Positions 45,372 to 55,996 of a stretch of 64,000 nucleotides of DNA are shown piece after piece. The notes beneath the pieces were generated by a model. That model was not told the origin of the DNA and ran no database searches. It was given only the letters and a program-made list of their open reading frames with translations. The stretch is from Fulvivirga sediminis (lineage in GTDB: Bacteria > Bacteroidota > Bacteroidia > Cytophagales > Cyclobacteriaceae). Numbering within the stretch: the first letter of the stretch is position 1; each line of letters begins with the position of its first letter. The position numbers and the translations under genes are program-made. The stretch spans positions 186,001 to 250,000 of the forward strand of contig NZ_JAESIY010000005.1 of the NCBI RefSeq assembly GCF_016757215.1. The letters are read 5' to 3'.

Positions 45372-46766
45372 TTAGTCTTCTATCATTTCTCTAACATCAG
45401 TTATATAGCCGTTAAGTGCTGCCGCCGCTGCTGTAAGTGGGCTGGCCAGCATGGTTCTGGCTCCAGGTCCCTGTCGACCCTCAAAGTTTCTGTTAGAAGT
45501 AGAAACACAATATTTTCCTCTAGGTACTTTATCTTCATTCATACCTAAGCAGGCCGAACAGCCTGGTTGACGAAGCTCAAAACCAGCTTCGGCTAATATT
45601 TTATCGATACCTTCAGCTTTAGCCTGATCCTCTACTTGCCTGGAGCCTGGGATGATCATAGCATTTACATGCTCTGCTTTTTTCCTTCCTTTAACCAAGT
45701 TGGCTACCAGCCTAAGATCTTCAATGCGAGAATTAGTACAGCTACCTATAAATACATAATCAATTTTTTTACCTAACAGCTGCGTTCCACCTTGCAGATC
45801 CATGTACTCCAGTGATTTTTTCAGACCGGCACTGGCCTCACCATTACCTCCTGGGATACTCTGCGTAATACCAATACCCATTCCTGGATTAGTACCATAG
45901 GTGATCATAGGTTCTATATCTTCAGCCTTGAAGTGATATTCTTTATCAAACTTAGCTTCAGGATCTGTTTTTAATGTTTTCCAGTAAGCGAGTTTTTTAT
46001 CCCACTCTTCTCCCTTAGGAGCGAATTTTCTATCTTTTAAATAAGAGAAGGTGATTTCATCTGGAGCGATCATCCCTCCTCTAGCTCCCATCTCTATACT
46101 CATGTTACAGATAGTCATACGAGCCTCCATAGAAAGTGACTCTATAGCCGAGCCACAGAACTCTATGAAATATCCAGTTCCACCGCCAGTGGTGATCTGA
46201 GAGATAATGTATAATACAATATCTTTAGAAAGCACCCCGTTTTTCAGCTTACCATCCACCTGAATTTTCATGGTTTTGGGCTTCTTTTGAAGAATACACT
46301 GAGTGGCAAAAACCTGTTCCACTTCACTAGTACCTATACCAAAAGCGATGTTACCAAAAGCACCATGAGTAGAAGTGTGGCTATCTCCACATACGATAGT
46401 CATACCGGGCTGTGTGATTCCCAATTCCGGCCCTATTACGTGAACGATCCCTTGATAAGGGTGTCCTAAGCCATAGAGCTCCACCCCAAACTCATCACAG
46501 TTTTTCACCAAAGTTTCTACCTGATGACGTGAAAGCTGATCTTTAATAGGTAAATGCTGATTCATAGTAGGAACATTATGATCAGCAGTAGCCACCGTCT
46601 GCTCAGGACGGAAGACGCCTATACCTCTTCTTTTTAGCCCTGCAAATGCCTGTGGGCTAGTAACTTCATGTATAAAATGACGGTCTATATATACAACCTG
46701 CGGTCCGTTTTCAATTTCCTGAACCACATGCTTATCCCAAATCTTATCGAAAAGTGTTTTTGACAT
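45372..46766 (-). CDS. leuC: 3-isopropylmalate dehydratase large subunit
   Basis: The 464-residue aconitase-family subunit has [25 protein letters not shown] and [11 protein letters not shown], which include the three cysteines that hold the 4Fe-4S cluster. With LeuD it interconverts 2- and 3-isopropylmalate. The gene starts 15 bp after leuA and is 8 bp before leuD. Confidence 0.97.
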   Translation of the reverse strand: MSKTLFDKIWDKHVVQEIENGPQVVYIDRHFIHEVTSPQAFAGLKRRGIGVFRPEQTVATADHNVPTMNQHLPIKDQLSRHQVETLVKNCDEFGVELYGLGHPYQGIVHVIGPELGITQPGMTIVCGDSHTSTHGAFGNIAFGIGTSEVEQVFATQCILQKKPKTMKIQVDGKLKNGVLSKDIVLYIISQITTGGGTGYFIEFCGSAIESLSMEARMTICNMSIEMGARGGMIAPDEITFSYLKDRKFAPKGEEWDKKLAYWKTLKTDPEAKFDKEYHFKAEDIEPMITYGTNPGMGIGITQSIPGGNGEASAGLKKSLEYMDLQGGTQLLGKKIDYVFIGSCTNSRIEDLRLVANLVKGRKKAEHVNAMIIPGSRQVEDQAKAEGIDKILAEAGFELRQPGCSACLGMNEDKVPRGKYCVSTSNRNFEGRQGPGARTMLASPLTAAAAALNGYITDVREMIED

Positions 46767-46781
46767 CGAAATATTAAAAAA

Positions 46782-47948
46782 TTAAAAATTTGTATTGGTG
46801 ATTAAGTACTGACTCACCAAGCTTTTAAGCTCAGCATCATTCACTACACTTACTCTGTCTGCTACTTCAAGGAATTTTTCGTAAACAGTTTCCAACTCAT
46901 CTTTACTCAATTGCACTCCCAGCTTGCCCATTCTGAAATTTAAGGCAGCTCTTCCGCTACGAGCTGTAAGAATAATAGAAGACTCATCTACCCCTACTTC
47001 TTCAGGAGCAATAATCTCATAATTATCTCTGTTTTTGATTACACCGTCTTGATGAATACCTGATGAGTGAGCAAAAGCATTGCTACCTACGATGGCCTTG
47101 TTAGGCTGCACAGGCATATTCATAGTGGAAGATACCAACTGACTCATAGGATAGATTTTAGTGCTATCTATACCTGTTTGATAGTTTAACCAATTATGTT
47201 TTTTCAAGATCATTACCACTTCTTCTAATGAAGTGTTTCCTGCTCTTTCTCCAATACCATTAATAGTACATTCAACCTGACGAGCTCCATTTTTAATCGC
47301 TTCTATACTATTAGCTGTGGCTAGGCCTAAATCATTATGGCAGTGTGTTGAAATAGCTACATTTTCAATACCTATTACATTATCACAAAGGAATTTGATT
47401 TTCTTACCATATTCTTCTGGCAAACAATACCCAGTAGTATCAGGAATATTCACTACAGTAGCACCTGCATTTACGGCTACCTGAATAACTTTAGCAAGAA
47501 ATTCATTATCGGTACGGCCCGCGTCCTCTGCATAGAATTCTACATCTTCTACAAATTTCTTAGCATACTTCACGCATCTTTCCGCACGCAACAAAATATC
47601 TTCTCTGGTAGTTTTTATTTTAGTAAACACATGCTGATCAGAAGTACCAATACCTGTATGTATTCTGGGCCTCTTAGCATGTTTCACAGCATCAGCTGCT
47701 ACTTCAATATCTTTTTCTACCGCTCTGGAAAGTGCACAAACCGTAACATCTTTTACTTCTTTAGAAACAGCTTCTACAGACTGAAAGTCTCCCGGACTAG
47801 ATATAGGGAAACCAGCCTCTATCACGTCCACTCCCAGCTCTTCAAGTGCTTTTGCTATTGTGATCTTTTCGTTTTTAGACAAGCCACATCCTGGCACTTG
47901 CTCGCCATCTCTTAAAGTCGTGTCAAAAATTTGAATTCTGTTGTTCAT
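46782..47948 (-). CDS. leuA: 2-isopropylmalate synthase, short form
   Basis: From the ATG at 47948 ([20 protein letters not shown]) the protein is 388 residues. It has the DRE-TIM metallolyase barrel with the metal-binding D and the [13 protein letters not shown] motif, and [10 protein letters not shown]-like [16 protein letters not shown]. coli LeuA has about 520 residues; here the C-terminal allosteric leucine-binding domain is absent. An ATG at 47969 adds seven residues and is less likely. It starts the leu half of the block. Confidence 0.9.
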   Translation of the reverse strand: MNNRIQIFDTTLRDGEQVPGCGLSKNEKITIAKALEELGVDVIEAGFPISSPGDFQSVEAVSKEVKDVTVCALSRAVEKDIEVAADAVKHAKRPRIHTGIGTSDQHVFTKIKTTREDILLRAERCVKYAKKFVEDVEFYAEDAGRTDNEFLAKVIQVAVNAGATVVNIPDTTGYCLPEEYGKKIKFLCDNVIGIENVAISTHCHNDLGLATANSIEAIKNGARQVECTINGIGERAGNTSLEEVVMILKKHNWLNYQTGIDSTKIYPMSQLVSSTMNMPVQPNKAIVGSNAFAHSSGIHQDGVIKNRDNYEIIAPEEVGVDESSIILTARSGRAALNFRMGKLGVQLSKDELETVYEKFLEVADRVSVVNDAELKSLVSQYLITNTNF

Positions 47949-48110
47949 ATTAAAATGGTTCCGTTTCAATTTATTGACATCAAATGTAAGGAGTATGTAT
48001 ACTTTGGCCTTACCTAAATAAGCAGTAAATACAATTTCTAAATGCTCTTTTTTTCGCTATAAATTGACTATAATTGCCATATATGCGATTTTTAAATTAA
48101 TATATTTACG

Positions 48111-49700
48111 ATGTCTAAGGAGAAATCAGACGTTTTATTTTTGCTCATTAAATCGCTAAAAAAAAGTGAAAAGCGATACTTCAAGGTATTTGTCAACTCT
48201 GAAAATGATAATTCTGCCAAGAAATATGTCCGTTTATTCGACCTTATTGATCACCAAAAACATTTTGATGACAATGAATTATTAAAGAAAGATCCGGATT
48301 TAAATCCTGCCCAGCTTTCTAACTTAAAATCTCATTTATACAAGAAAATCCTTCAAAGCATCAGGCAGTATAATCAAAGCTCTGTTATAGATATACAGAT
48401 AAGAGAAATGATTGATTATGCGCAAATCCTCTTTAATCGCAGTTTGTATGATCAGTGTGCTTCCATTTTAAAAAAAGCAAAAAAACAAGCGTTAAAAACC
48501 GGGAACCTAGAACTACAGCTGGAGATATTGAAATGGGAGAAAAATGTAATCAACCAAACCGTAGGGCAAGGCAACCAACTGAGAGTTAATAGAATAATTG
48601 AAGAAGTACAGGACACTAACAATCGCATTAATAATATTAATATTTTCACTAACCTCTCTGCCAAACTCAATGCCCTGTACTTAAAAATAGGATTTATAAG
48701 AAACGAGAGCGATTTTGAGCAATTGAGGGAAATGTTCAACTCCAGCATGCCCTCTTATGATGAAAAAAAACTCTCATTAGATGAAAAACTCAATCTCTAC
48801 AATCTTTATGTAGGGTATTATTTCTTTATTCAGGATATTGAAAGTGGCTATTTATATGCTCGAAAATGTGCCGACTTGTTTGATGAACACAAACAGATAC
48901 GTACCTCAAAAATAGAAGCTTACATTAGAGCGCTCAATAATTTATTAATAGCTCAATACAAACAGTTCAGATATTATGAATTTGTACAAACCAGCAGGCA
49001 ACTGAGAGAAATTAGGCAGTTTCCTAAAAACGTAATGAATGAAAACATTCGGTTGAGGCTCATTAAATATACCTATGTACATGAGTTTAACCGTTTTTTC
49101 ATGCTTGGGGATTTTGACATTGGTGTTGCTCTAATGAAAAAGATCCAAACTGGCTTAGAGCATTTCACTTCACTTCTAGATAATCACTCCAAGCTAATTA
49201 TGTACTACAAAACCAGCTGCCTATATTTTGGTAATGGAGATTATAATGAAGCCATATTTTATCTCAATCGTATTTTAAACTCGGAAAACGTAGACATCAG
49301 AGAAGATGTACACTCTTTTGCCCGAATCCTCAACCTGATAAGCCATTATGAACTAGGCAATGTAGATGTAATTGATTATTACATCCGCTCCACGTATCGG
49401 TTTTTATTGAAGAAAGATGACTTACATAACTTCCAAAAATACATTCTCAATTTCCTAAAAAAACTAAGCTATCAATTTAAAGAAAGCCAACTGATCCCTG
49501 AATTCATAAAGCTTAGAAGTCAGCTACTCTCATTAAAAAACAACCCTTACGAGAAAAGAGCCTTTGTATATTTTGATATTATAGAATGGCTGGAGAGCAA
49601 AATACAGCAGAAGCCGGTAGCGGCTGTTATTAAAGAAAAGGCAATGGCTATATTAAAAGAACAACGTAATGAGCCTTATAACGAAAAAAGCCTTGATTAG
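48111..49700 (+). CDS. Helical protein of unknown function
   Basis: The 529-residue protein is soluble and almost entirely helical, with TPR-like spacing but no clear consensus. It opens SDVLFLLIKSLKKSEKRYFK, a start seen in uncharacterised Bacteroidota proteins. It is divergent from leuA (162-bp gap, which should hold both promoters). A conserved role is not known to me. Confidence 0.75.
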   Translation: MSKEKSDVLFLLIKSLKKSEKRYFKVFVNSENDNSAKKYVRLFDLIDHQKHFDDNELLKKDPDLNPAQLSNLKSHLYKKILQSIRQYNQSSVIDIQIREMIDYAQILFNRSLYDQCASILKKAKKQALKTGNLELQLEILKWEKNVINQTVGQGNQLRVNRIIEEVQDTNNRINNINIFTNLSAKLNALYLKIGFIRNESDFEQLREMFNSSMPSYDEKKLSLDEKLNLYNLYVGYYFFIQDIESGYLYARKCADLFDEHKQIRTSKIEAYIRALNNLLIAQYKQFRYYEFVQTSRQLREIRQFPKNVMNENIRLRLIKYTYVHEFNRFFMLGDFDIGVALMKKIQTGLEHFTSLLDNHSKLIMYYKTSCLYFGNGDYNEAIFYLNRILNSENVDIREDVHSFARILNLISHYELGNVDVIDYYIRSTYRFLLKKDDLHNFQKYILNFLKKLSYQFKESQLIPEFIKLRSQLLSLKNNPYEKRAFVYFDIIEWLESKIQQKPVAAVIKEKAMAILKEQRNEPYNEKSLD

Positions 49701-49720
49701 AATGAACTAACCAAGGCTTG
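49688..49720 (+). terminator. Hairpin at the end of the helical-protein gene
   Basis: AAGCCTTG (49688-49695) and TTAG (49697-49700) pair with CTAA (49707-49710) and CAAGGCTT (49712-49719), one mismatch between. The stop codon TAG is inside the stem. The U-tract is poor (GTATATCTAAT). Confidence 0.65.
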
Positions 49721-49749
49721 TATATCTAATTATTCAAGTGCCTATATCA

Positions 49750-52700
49750 TCATTGAACACCTCCTGCTTTCACCACTTCCACTTCTTTACCCATCAAGGT
49801 AGCGCTAATGCTATTATCATACATAGCCTCACATTGTATGGCTGGCATATAATAAGTACCTTGATAGCTGGCATTTAAAAGAATTCGGAAAGTTTTGCTT
49901 TGATTACGCTTCAAATCAAAATAGGTATACACTCTATCATCACGAATGTCCTGATAATCGGGAACGTCTCCACTGGTGAACTGATCCATATCGTTTAATC
50001 TGGCATTATGAATCTCCCAGCCAGAAGGAAATATTTGAGCTAAAGCAAGATTTTCATAACCTCCTCTTAGACCTGGATTAACTACTGTAACCTCTGCCAC
50101 AAAGTCTGTACCTTGCTCTAGGCTAGTAGGATCAATAGGATCTCCATTTGTTGTCATATACTCTACCCTCATTCTTAGGTTATTAGAAGAAGCCTCTTCT
50201 TTTCCTCTCACTGGCGTACCCTCCAATATCACTCGGGCATAAAGCAGTCCGTCAGAATCATTTTTAACCTTGAGAGAATTAGACCCGCTATCTTTAACTC
50301 CCAATTCAGACTGAGACACAGGCAACTCCGTGCTTGCAGTCACCGATTTACCAGAGTTCATGGCAAAGGTATATTTGATAGATTTGGTGCCTTTTTCATT
50401 TCCTGTGAAATGACCAATAGCGATAAGACAGTAAGCTGTAGTTTGAGTGCTCATCCACTCTTCCGAAGCCATTCTACCTGAAATTCGTTTCAATAGAGCA
50501 AAAGCCTCCTTTTGATTACCTAACAAGCTCAATGTTTCTAATATCATTGCCTCATCTCTCAGGGTAGATCCATAAGAATATCCTAGCTCACGATAGTCTT
50601 TTACGTCAGTAGATAAATTACTAACCAGCTTTTGAGCAGCCTCTTTCTGCCCTGCTTTAGCATAAGCAGCTGCGAGTCTCCAAGCACCGCTTACACTCAG
50701 GTTACCTTCTTCTCTCAACCTGTTCATAGCGCCAGCTTCCGGTGCACCAGCAAGGGCTAAAGTATAGAGACGATAAGCCTGCATAAGATCATCACTGTAG
50801 TAGCTGTTATTATTTCTCCACTCAGCAGCCTTTCTTCTTTGATACTTTTTCCACTTACGGATAAGGTCAGAAGGAACACTATATCCTCTCTTCTCTGCTT
50901 CTATTAAGAAATGTCCTGCATAAGATGAACCCCAACTGTTAGAGTCATCACCTCCAGGCCAGTAAGAGAATCCGCCATCACTCTTCTGGAAAGTTCTTAA
51001 GCGACTAATTCCGGCATTAATATTTTTCTCTATTTTTTGCTTTTCCTTCTCATCAAGGTTCATCATAGATGAAAGGTATAACTGAGGAAATACCGATGAG
51101 GTAGTCTGCTCAATACAGCCATGGGGGTATTGAATAAGATACTTCAACCTCTTTTTAAGATTAATAGGTGGTATGTTAGACACCTCTAAAGTTGCCAGGT
51201 TAGTTCCTGCCATGCCTATAGCCTCAAAGCTGGTATTCCAATCTTCGCCTTCCTGTAGCAGCACATCAATTACCTTAGTCATAGGAGGATTAGGATTTCT
51301 TACATCAAGCTCAATGTCAGCATGTGATCTTTCACCCGCTCCAGTGGCATTAATCTTAACCTTACCTATACCTAGCTTAGATTTCACTTTCAAATCAAAA
51401 TAAACCACTTGCTCTCCAATTTCATTAAAAGTGATATTCTTAGAATCACTACCCACTATTTCAAAGAGATCATTGGCCTCTATATTTACTTTTACGTTCT
51501 TCACTTTTTTCTCGGCAGCAAAAACTGTTACTGGTAATTTTACCAGCTCTTCAGGCCCTAATACCCTGGGTAGTGTTCCTAGCACCATAAGCGCCTGCCT
51601 TACAGGAGTAGCCTTTTCTGCATTACCATAAGCTCCCTGATTACCAGCCACTACCATTGTCCTGACAGAGCCCACATACTGAGGCATAGTGAATTTATGC
51701 GTTTTGGCTTCTCCTGGCTTAATAGTAAAAGGTCCCATATATTTCACTACAGGCTTAAACCTATTCGCTTTAGCTGTGGCATTTTTAGTTCCTTCTTCAT
51801 CACCACCTATGGCCAGCAAACGCTCCACCTTACCACCATAAGCTCCCATTACATAATCAAAAAGATCCCAGGTTCTCACCCCTAAAGCCTCTCTGGCATA
51901 GAAAGAACCCCATGGATTAGGCGTAGGGAAATGAGTCAGATCCAACAGCCCTTCATCTACTACAGCCACGGTATACGTCATTTTTTTCTTACTCTTTTCA
52001 GAAACAGTAATAGACACCTCCTGCCCTGGCTCCAACACATCGGGCATAGCTATCTGTGGTTCAAGAATAGTATTAGGATTTTCTACTCCTAATGAAATAA
52101 CACCATACAGTCTGATAGGTAGATCGTTAACCGTCTGTTTATGCTCTTGAATCAAGGTAACGAACACATAAATGTTAGGAGCCATGGCTTCGGTTACGTC
52201 AAAAGCAAAGTTAGTTTCTCCTTGCTGAGTATTTACCCAATAAGATTCTAATACTCTACTTCCATTTTCAACACTTACTAAAGCCCTACCTTTATTACTG
52301 CTAGGTATTTTTAGAGACACTTCCTCTCCCACTTTATATTTATCTTTATCAGCAGTAAACGTAAGCATGGTTGCTCCACCAGGCATTTCATCACGGCTAC
52401 CACCCCATGAAGTATAATGAACTTCTCCTGTACAATGACCACTTACAGGATCACACACTCGGATATAATATCTACCCCAATCATCAAGATCAAAATTGAA
52501 AGTTCCCTTACCATTAGTAGTGTTGGCTGTTCCTTTTACCACTGGCGTAAGACTAGATCTACTGATATAATTGGCAATATTTTCACCATCCTGGTTCCAC
52601 CACCATCTCCAATCTAAACGATATACTTCTATCTCTACATTTTTTCTTGTAACCGGATTTCCATCTGCATCTACCGTAGCTATATCTACCTGATTAGGCT

Positions 52701-55308
52701 TATTATAAAATAATCTGCTCCAGTTTCTAGACTCCGGAAGCTTCATGCCAACAAAGGTTTCGTAAGGATAGTAAGGCAATGAAAAATTATCAATACTGAA
52801 ATTACCACCTTCTTCAAACACTTTACCAGTAAAATAGGCCTTAAGCATACCTGGAGCCTCATTATGAGTAGCCAAACTAGCATTTACTGTAGCCTTACCT
52901 TCTTCATTAACATATCCTTCAAATATCTTTTTACTCTCACTGCTAAAGTGACGGGCAGGATCATCAAAATTATAGGCAGGGTATTTTTCAAATGATGTTT
53001 TAGCCGGCGCTAATAACATCTCAAATTCCGCTTTTAGATTTCTGGCAGGCGCACCATGTAGCCAGCTTACTGTTAGGTCCCCATTAACCTGATTATTACT
53101 GTTAGTAATTTTATCTGTACCAAAATCGAGCTTTATTTTCAGCCTATTGGGCTTTACGGTCTCAATCTTAATGTTTTTAGAAAATTCAACTCCTCCCACT
53201 TTTACTGAAGCTGTCCAATTACCTGTAGGAGCATCAGGGCTGGTGACCATCTCAAACTTATAAAATCCGTTTTCACCTTCAGCTCTAATTGTTTTTTGCG
53301 TTAGCTGCCAAGAAGGGTTGTACAACTCCATGATTACAGGGTGTGTTTCAGGAATTTTCTTAAGCTTGTCTTCTAAAACAAAGGTAAGGTGCAACGTGTC
53401 GCCTGGCCTCCAAACGCCTCTTTCTCCATAAATATAACCTTTAATACCTTCCTGAACAGTAGACCCGCTTACGTTAAAGTTACTTAGAGAAAGTGACGAG
53501 CCATCATCCAACTTCAAGTATCCTTTTTGCTGATTATCAGAAGCCACTACTACAAAAGGACGCTCCTTAAGATCCAGGATCACCATACCATCAGCATCTG
53601 TAATGGCCGAGCCTACTACCTGCTGCTGAAAATTATAGACATCGACCCTTACTCCAGATTTAGGCTCTGTAGTTTTGAGATCAGTTACCCATGCCTGTAG
53701 CTGTCCGCCATTTCCTCTCTTAGCAATTACACCCAGGTCTGAGGCCAGCACATTTTTAATAACAGGATCATGGTCTATAAAATACGATACATGACATGGG
53801 TTATCTCTTTCTCTCCATCTATAATCAGGGTTATACTCATATGATCTATATGAGTCATAGGCACTAAATTGATCATCATCTTCCCAGTTCATTTCCTCAA
53901 GAGGCTGCATATCTTCTTCTGTCTCTGACTCTCCACAGTAATAAACAGATTGATATTTTCTAAAACTTAACCTCACTTGATAGATAGCTCCTGGCTCTGT
54001 ACTGATCAGCTCTGCAAGATCAAGAGTAAAACGATTCCATTTACCAAGATCAACAATCCCAGAAGTGTTTAACGCTACCGTCTTTCTAAGCACGGGCTTA
54101 CCCACGCTCCTCAAATAGCTACTTCCGTTTAAATCATTGCTTTGAAGAAATTGGACAATGTTATTCTCATAGATTTTGATAATCTCCACATCCACTGCCT
54201 TTAAGCTCACCGCTTCAAAAGGAAGCACCAAACCCTCTGTACTAGGCAGAATATTACCTTTGCCCACTACGCGCACATCTGGACGCACTTGAGCGAAAGT
54301 AACGGTGTGATTCTCACTACCTTTCAATTTATAATTCAGAATATTTCTAACTCCTGAAGATATCGTTACTCTTTTATCTCCAGCCTGCCTTACAGGAGGA
54401 TACACATATACTTGATTCTCTTTAATATCATAATCAAGTGAGCTTAGCCCCTCAATAGTAATGAGTCCATCCAGATTTTGCTTAGGTTTAAGAGGATCCG
54501 AAAACTGCACTACCAGATACTGACTCGGGCTTTGCACCACGCGTACATCCACCACCTTAAAATCACCTAAAGCAGGTATAACTATCTCCTTTTCCTCGTC
54601 TCTATCTACCCCAATAGCTGCACCATGCATCTTAAGCATTACTTTGCTTTCAGAGTCTGAGCGCTTTACATCTTTAATTAAAAAACGATGATCATTTTCT
54701 GTGTGCTGCCAAGTGACAGGCAAAGCATTTCCCTGCTGGGTAGCCTCTAAAAGTTTCTCAAAATCTTCAGAAGCAGCATAATCAGCTGTATAAACAACAC
54801 CAATTATACTTAGCTTTTTCAGCTCTGTATCCGCTTCAGTTTCAACATTTTCCACACTCAAATCATAGTTTTGAGTTATTATCTGAAATTGATAAGAAAA
54901 AGTAGACAGCTCGTCAGCTACTTCTAATAACTCTGACAAGTGAAAGTTCACCGAATAAGTCTCTCCAGACTTCATCCTTTCCGAAGGCTGAAACTCAGCG
55001 GTACGGGTATCCACCCAAACGGCCTTTCCTTTTACAGAGGGTGAAAATTCAAAAAGTTTTTCTTTTACCTCTTTACCAAACTCAGTAGAATCGGCTACAT
55101 CTTTAGCCAGACGAATTCGGATGCTTGAACCAGAAGGTACTACCCCCGCCGTATACGAAGTTATGTAAGCACTAAAAGCAGGATTTATAGTGGCACTTTC
55201 AACAATTTCAGCTTTACTATCCTGGTTTAAATAGGCGATCCCTGCCACCGCCAAAACCACCAGCAACACGCTGAATAAAACAATTTTTCCGGTTATACTT
55301 TTGAGCAT
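49750..55308 (-). CDS. Bacterial alpha-2-macroglobulin with thioester motif
   Basis: At 1852 residues this is a full-length A2M. An N-terminal hydrophobic anchor (KIVLFSVLLVVLAVAGIAYL) without a lipobox is followed by MG domains, including GYIYGERGVWRPGDTLHLTF, and the thioester motif GCIEQ (C1398 and Q1401) leading an alpha-alpha toroid (YPHGCIEQTTSSVFPQLY). It ends in a receptor-binding-like domain. Bacterial A2Ms are periplasmic protease traps often paired with the transpeptidase gene pbpC; no pbpC is adjacent here. The gene stands alone with a long upstream gap. Confidence 0.93.
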   Translation of the reverse strand: MLKSITGKIVLFSVLLVVLAVAGIAYLNQDSKAEIVESATINPAFSAYITSYTAGVVPSGSSIRIRLAKDVADSTEFGKEVKEKLFEFSPSVKGKAVWVDTRTAEFQPSERMKSGETYSVNFHLSELLEVADELSTFSYQFQIITQNYDLSVENVETEADTELKKLSIIGVVYTADYAASEDFEKLLEATQQGNALPVTWQHTENDHRFLIKDVKRSDSESKVMLKMHGAAIGVDRDEEKEIVIPALGDFKVVDVRVVQSPSQYLVVQFSDPLKPKQNLDGLITIEGLSSLDYDIKENQVYVYPPVRQAGDKRVTISSGVRNILNYKLKGSENHTVTFAQVRPDVRVVGKGNILPSTEGLVLPFEAVSLKAVDVEIIKIYENNIVQFLQSNDLNGSSYLRSVGKPVLRKTVALNTSGIVDLGKWNRFTLDLAELISTEPGAIYQVRLSFRKYQSVYYCGESETEEDMQPLEEMNWEDDDQFSAYDSYRSYEYNPDYRWRERDNPCHVSYFIDHDPVIKNVLASDLGVIAKRGNGGQLQAWVTDLKTTEPKSGVRVDVYNFQQQVVGSAITDADGMVILDLKERPFVVVASDNQQKGYLKLDDGSSLSLSNFNVSGSTVQEGIKGYIYGERGVWRPGDTLHLTFVLEDKLKKIPETHPVIMELYNPSWQLTQKTIRAEGENGFYKFEMVTSPDAPTGNWTASVKVGGVEFSKNIKIETVKPNRLKIKLDFGTDKITNSNNQVNGDLTVSWLHGAPARNLKAEFEMLLAPAKTSFEKYPAYNFDDPARHFSSESKKIFEGYVNEEGKATVNASLATHNEAPGMLKAYFTGKVFEEGGNFSIDNFSLPYYPYETFVGMKLPESRNWSRLFYNKPNQVDIATVDADGNPVTRKNVEIEVYRLDWRWWWNQDGENIANYISRSSLTPVVKGTANTTNGKGTFNFDLDDWGRYYIRVCDPVSGHCTGEVHYTSWGGSRDEMPGGATMLTFTADKDKYKVGEEVSLKIPSSNKGRALVSVENGSRVLESYWVNTQQGETNFAFDVTEAMAPNIYVFVTLIQEHKQTVNDLPIRLYGVISLGVENPNTILEPQIAMPDVLEPGQEVSITVSEKSKKKMTYTVAVVDEGLLDLTHFPTPNPWGSFYAREALGVRTWDLFDYVMGAYGGKVERLLAIGGDEEGTKNATAKANRFKPVVKYMGPFTIKPGEAKTHKFTMPQYVGSVRTMVVAGNQGAYGNAEKATPVRQALMVLGTLPRVLGPEELVKLPVTVFAAEKKVKNVKVNIEANDLFEIVGSDSKNITFNEIGEQVVYFDLKVKSKLGIGKVKINATGAGERSHADIELDVRNPNPPMTKVIDVLLQEGEDWNTSFEAIGMAGTNLATLEVSNIPPINLKKRLKYLIQYPHGCIEQTTSSVFPQLYLSSMMNLDEKEKQKIEKNINAGISRLRTFQKSDGGFSYWPGGDDSNSWGSSYAGHFLIEAEKRGYSVPSDLIRKWKKYQRRKAAEWRNNNSYYSDDLMQAYRLYTLALAGAPEAGAMNRLREEGNLSVSGAWRLAAAYAKAGQKEAAQKLVSNLSTDVKDYRELGYSYGSTLRDEAMILETLSLLGNQKEAFALLKRISGRMASEEWMSTQTTAYCLIAIGHFTGNEKGTKSIKYTFAMNSGKSVTASTELPVSQSELGVKDSGSNSLKVKNDSDGLLYARVILEGTPVRGKEEASSNNLRMRVEYMTTNGDPIDPTSLEQGTDFVAEVTVVNPGLRGGYENLALAQIFPSGWEIHNARLNDMDQFTSGDVPDYQDIRDDRVYTYFDLKRNQSKTFRILLNASYQGTYYMPAIQCEAMYDNSISATLMGKEVEVVKAGGVQ

Positions 55309-55438
55309 ATCAAATAGAGTTATTAAAAAATGATGATCGTTTCAAAGGAATGAATATGATACGCGATGTGATTATAACCACCTCTTGTGTGCAATCAATG
55401 TTATAGATACCTTTGCCTCGAATTAAATATACTCAAAA

Positions 55439-55906
55439 GTGAAAAAAATTCAGATTATTGTATTCATATTGCTATCTGTAATTGCATGTAAGAAAGGCAA
55501 ATTCACGGAAAACAGGGATATAGAAATTGAAAACAAGGAGGTTCCGCCAGAAAAAAGGGCCGAAAAAGACTTGTATGATGAAGTGATGGATGTACATGAT
55601 GAGGCTATGCCCAAGATGGATCGCCTGATGAAATTAAAAGGTCAGCTTCAAGAAAAATATGACATAGGTAAAGATCAGGAAAAGGCTACTGAAAATGATC
55701 TTGAAAAATACCATGAGGCCATTAAAAAACTGGAAAAAGCCGATGAAGCTATGATGGAGTGGATGCATAAATTTGAACCACAAGAAGACAATACCGATCA
55801 TGACAAAGTAATGGAATACTATCAAGATCAAAAAGAAAGCATCATAAAGGTAAACGAGCAAATGGAAGAGGCTATGAAAAATGCAGAGGCCACTTTAAAC
55901 CAGTAA
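55439..55906 (+). CDS. Helical lipoprotein of unknown function
   Basis: The 155-residue protein begins with GTG at 55439, has the lipobox SVIAC (C17) and then a charged, mostly helical mature part rich in Glu, Lys and Met (DEAMPKMDRLMKLKGQLQE, MEEAMKNAEATLN). It resembles small coiled-coil lipoproteins often labelled viral A-type inclusion-like in Bacteroidota. Divergent from the A2M gene by 130 bp. Confidence 0.75.
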   Translation: MKKIQIIVFILLSVIACKKGKFTENRDIEIENKEVPPEKRAEKDLYDEVMDVHDEAMPKMDRLMKLKGQLQEKYDIGKDQEKATENDLEKYHEAIKKLEKADEAMMEWMHKFEPQEDNTDHDKVMEYYQDQKESIIKVNEQMEEAMKNAEATLNQ

Positions 55907-55933
55907 CATCAAGCGTTTTACACAAAACATTTA

Positions 55934-55996
55934 TAGAGCCTCAGATTGACTTTATTTCGATTAATAATACACTAATCTGAGGCTCTAATTTTATTT
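55934..55996. terminator. Bidirectional terminator between the lipoprotein and the three-gene cluster
   Basis: TAGAGCCTCAGATT (55934-55947) pairs perfectly with AATCTGAGGCTCTA (55974-55987) around a 26-base loop. T-rich sequence follows on the plus strand, and the element lies just past the converging stop at 55997. Confidence 0.8.
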
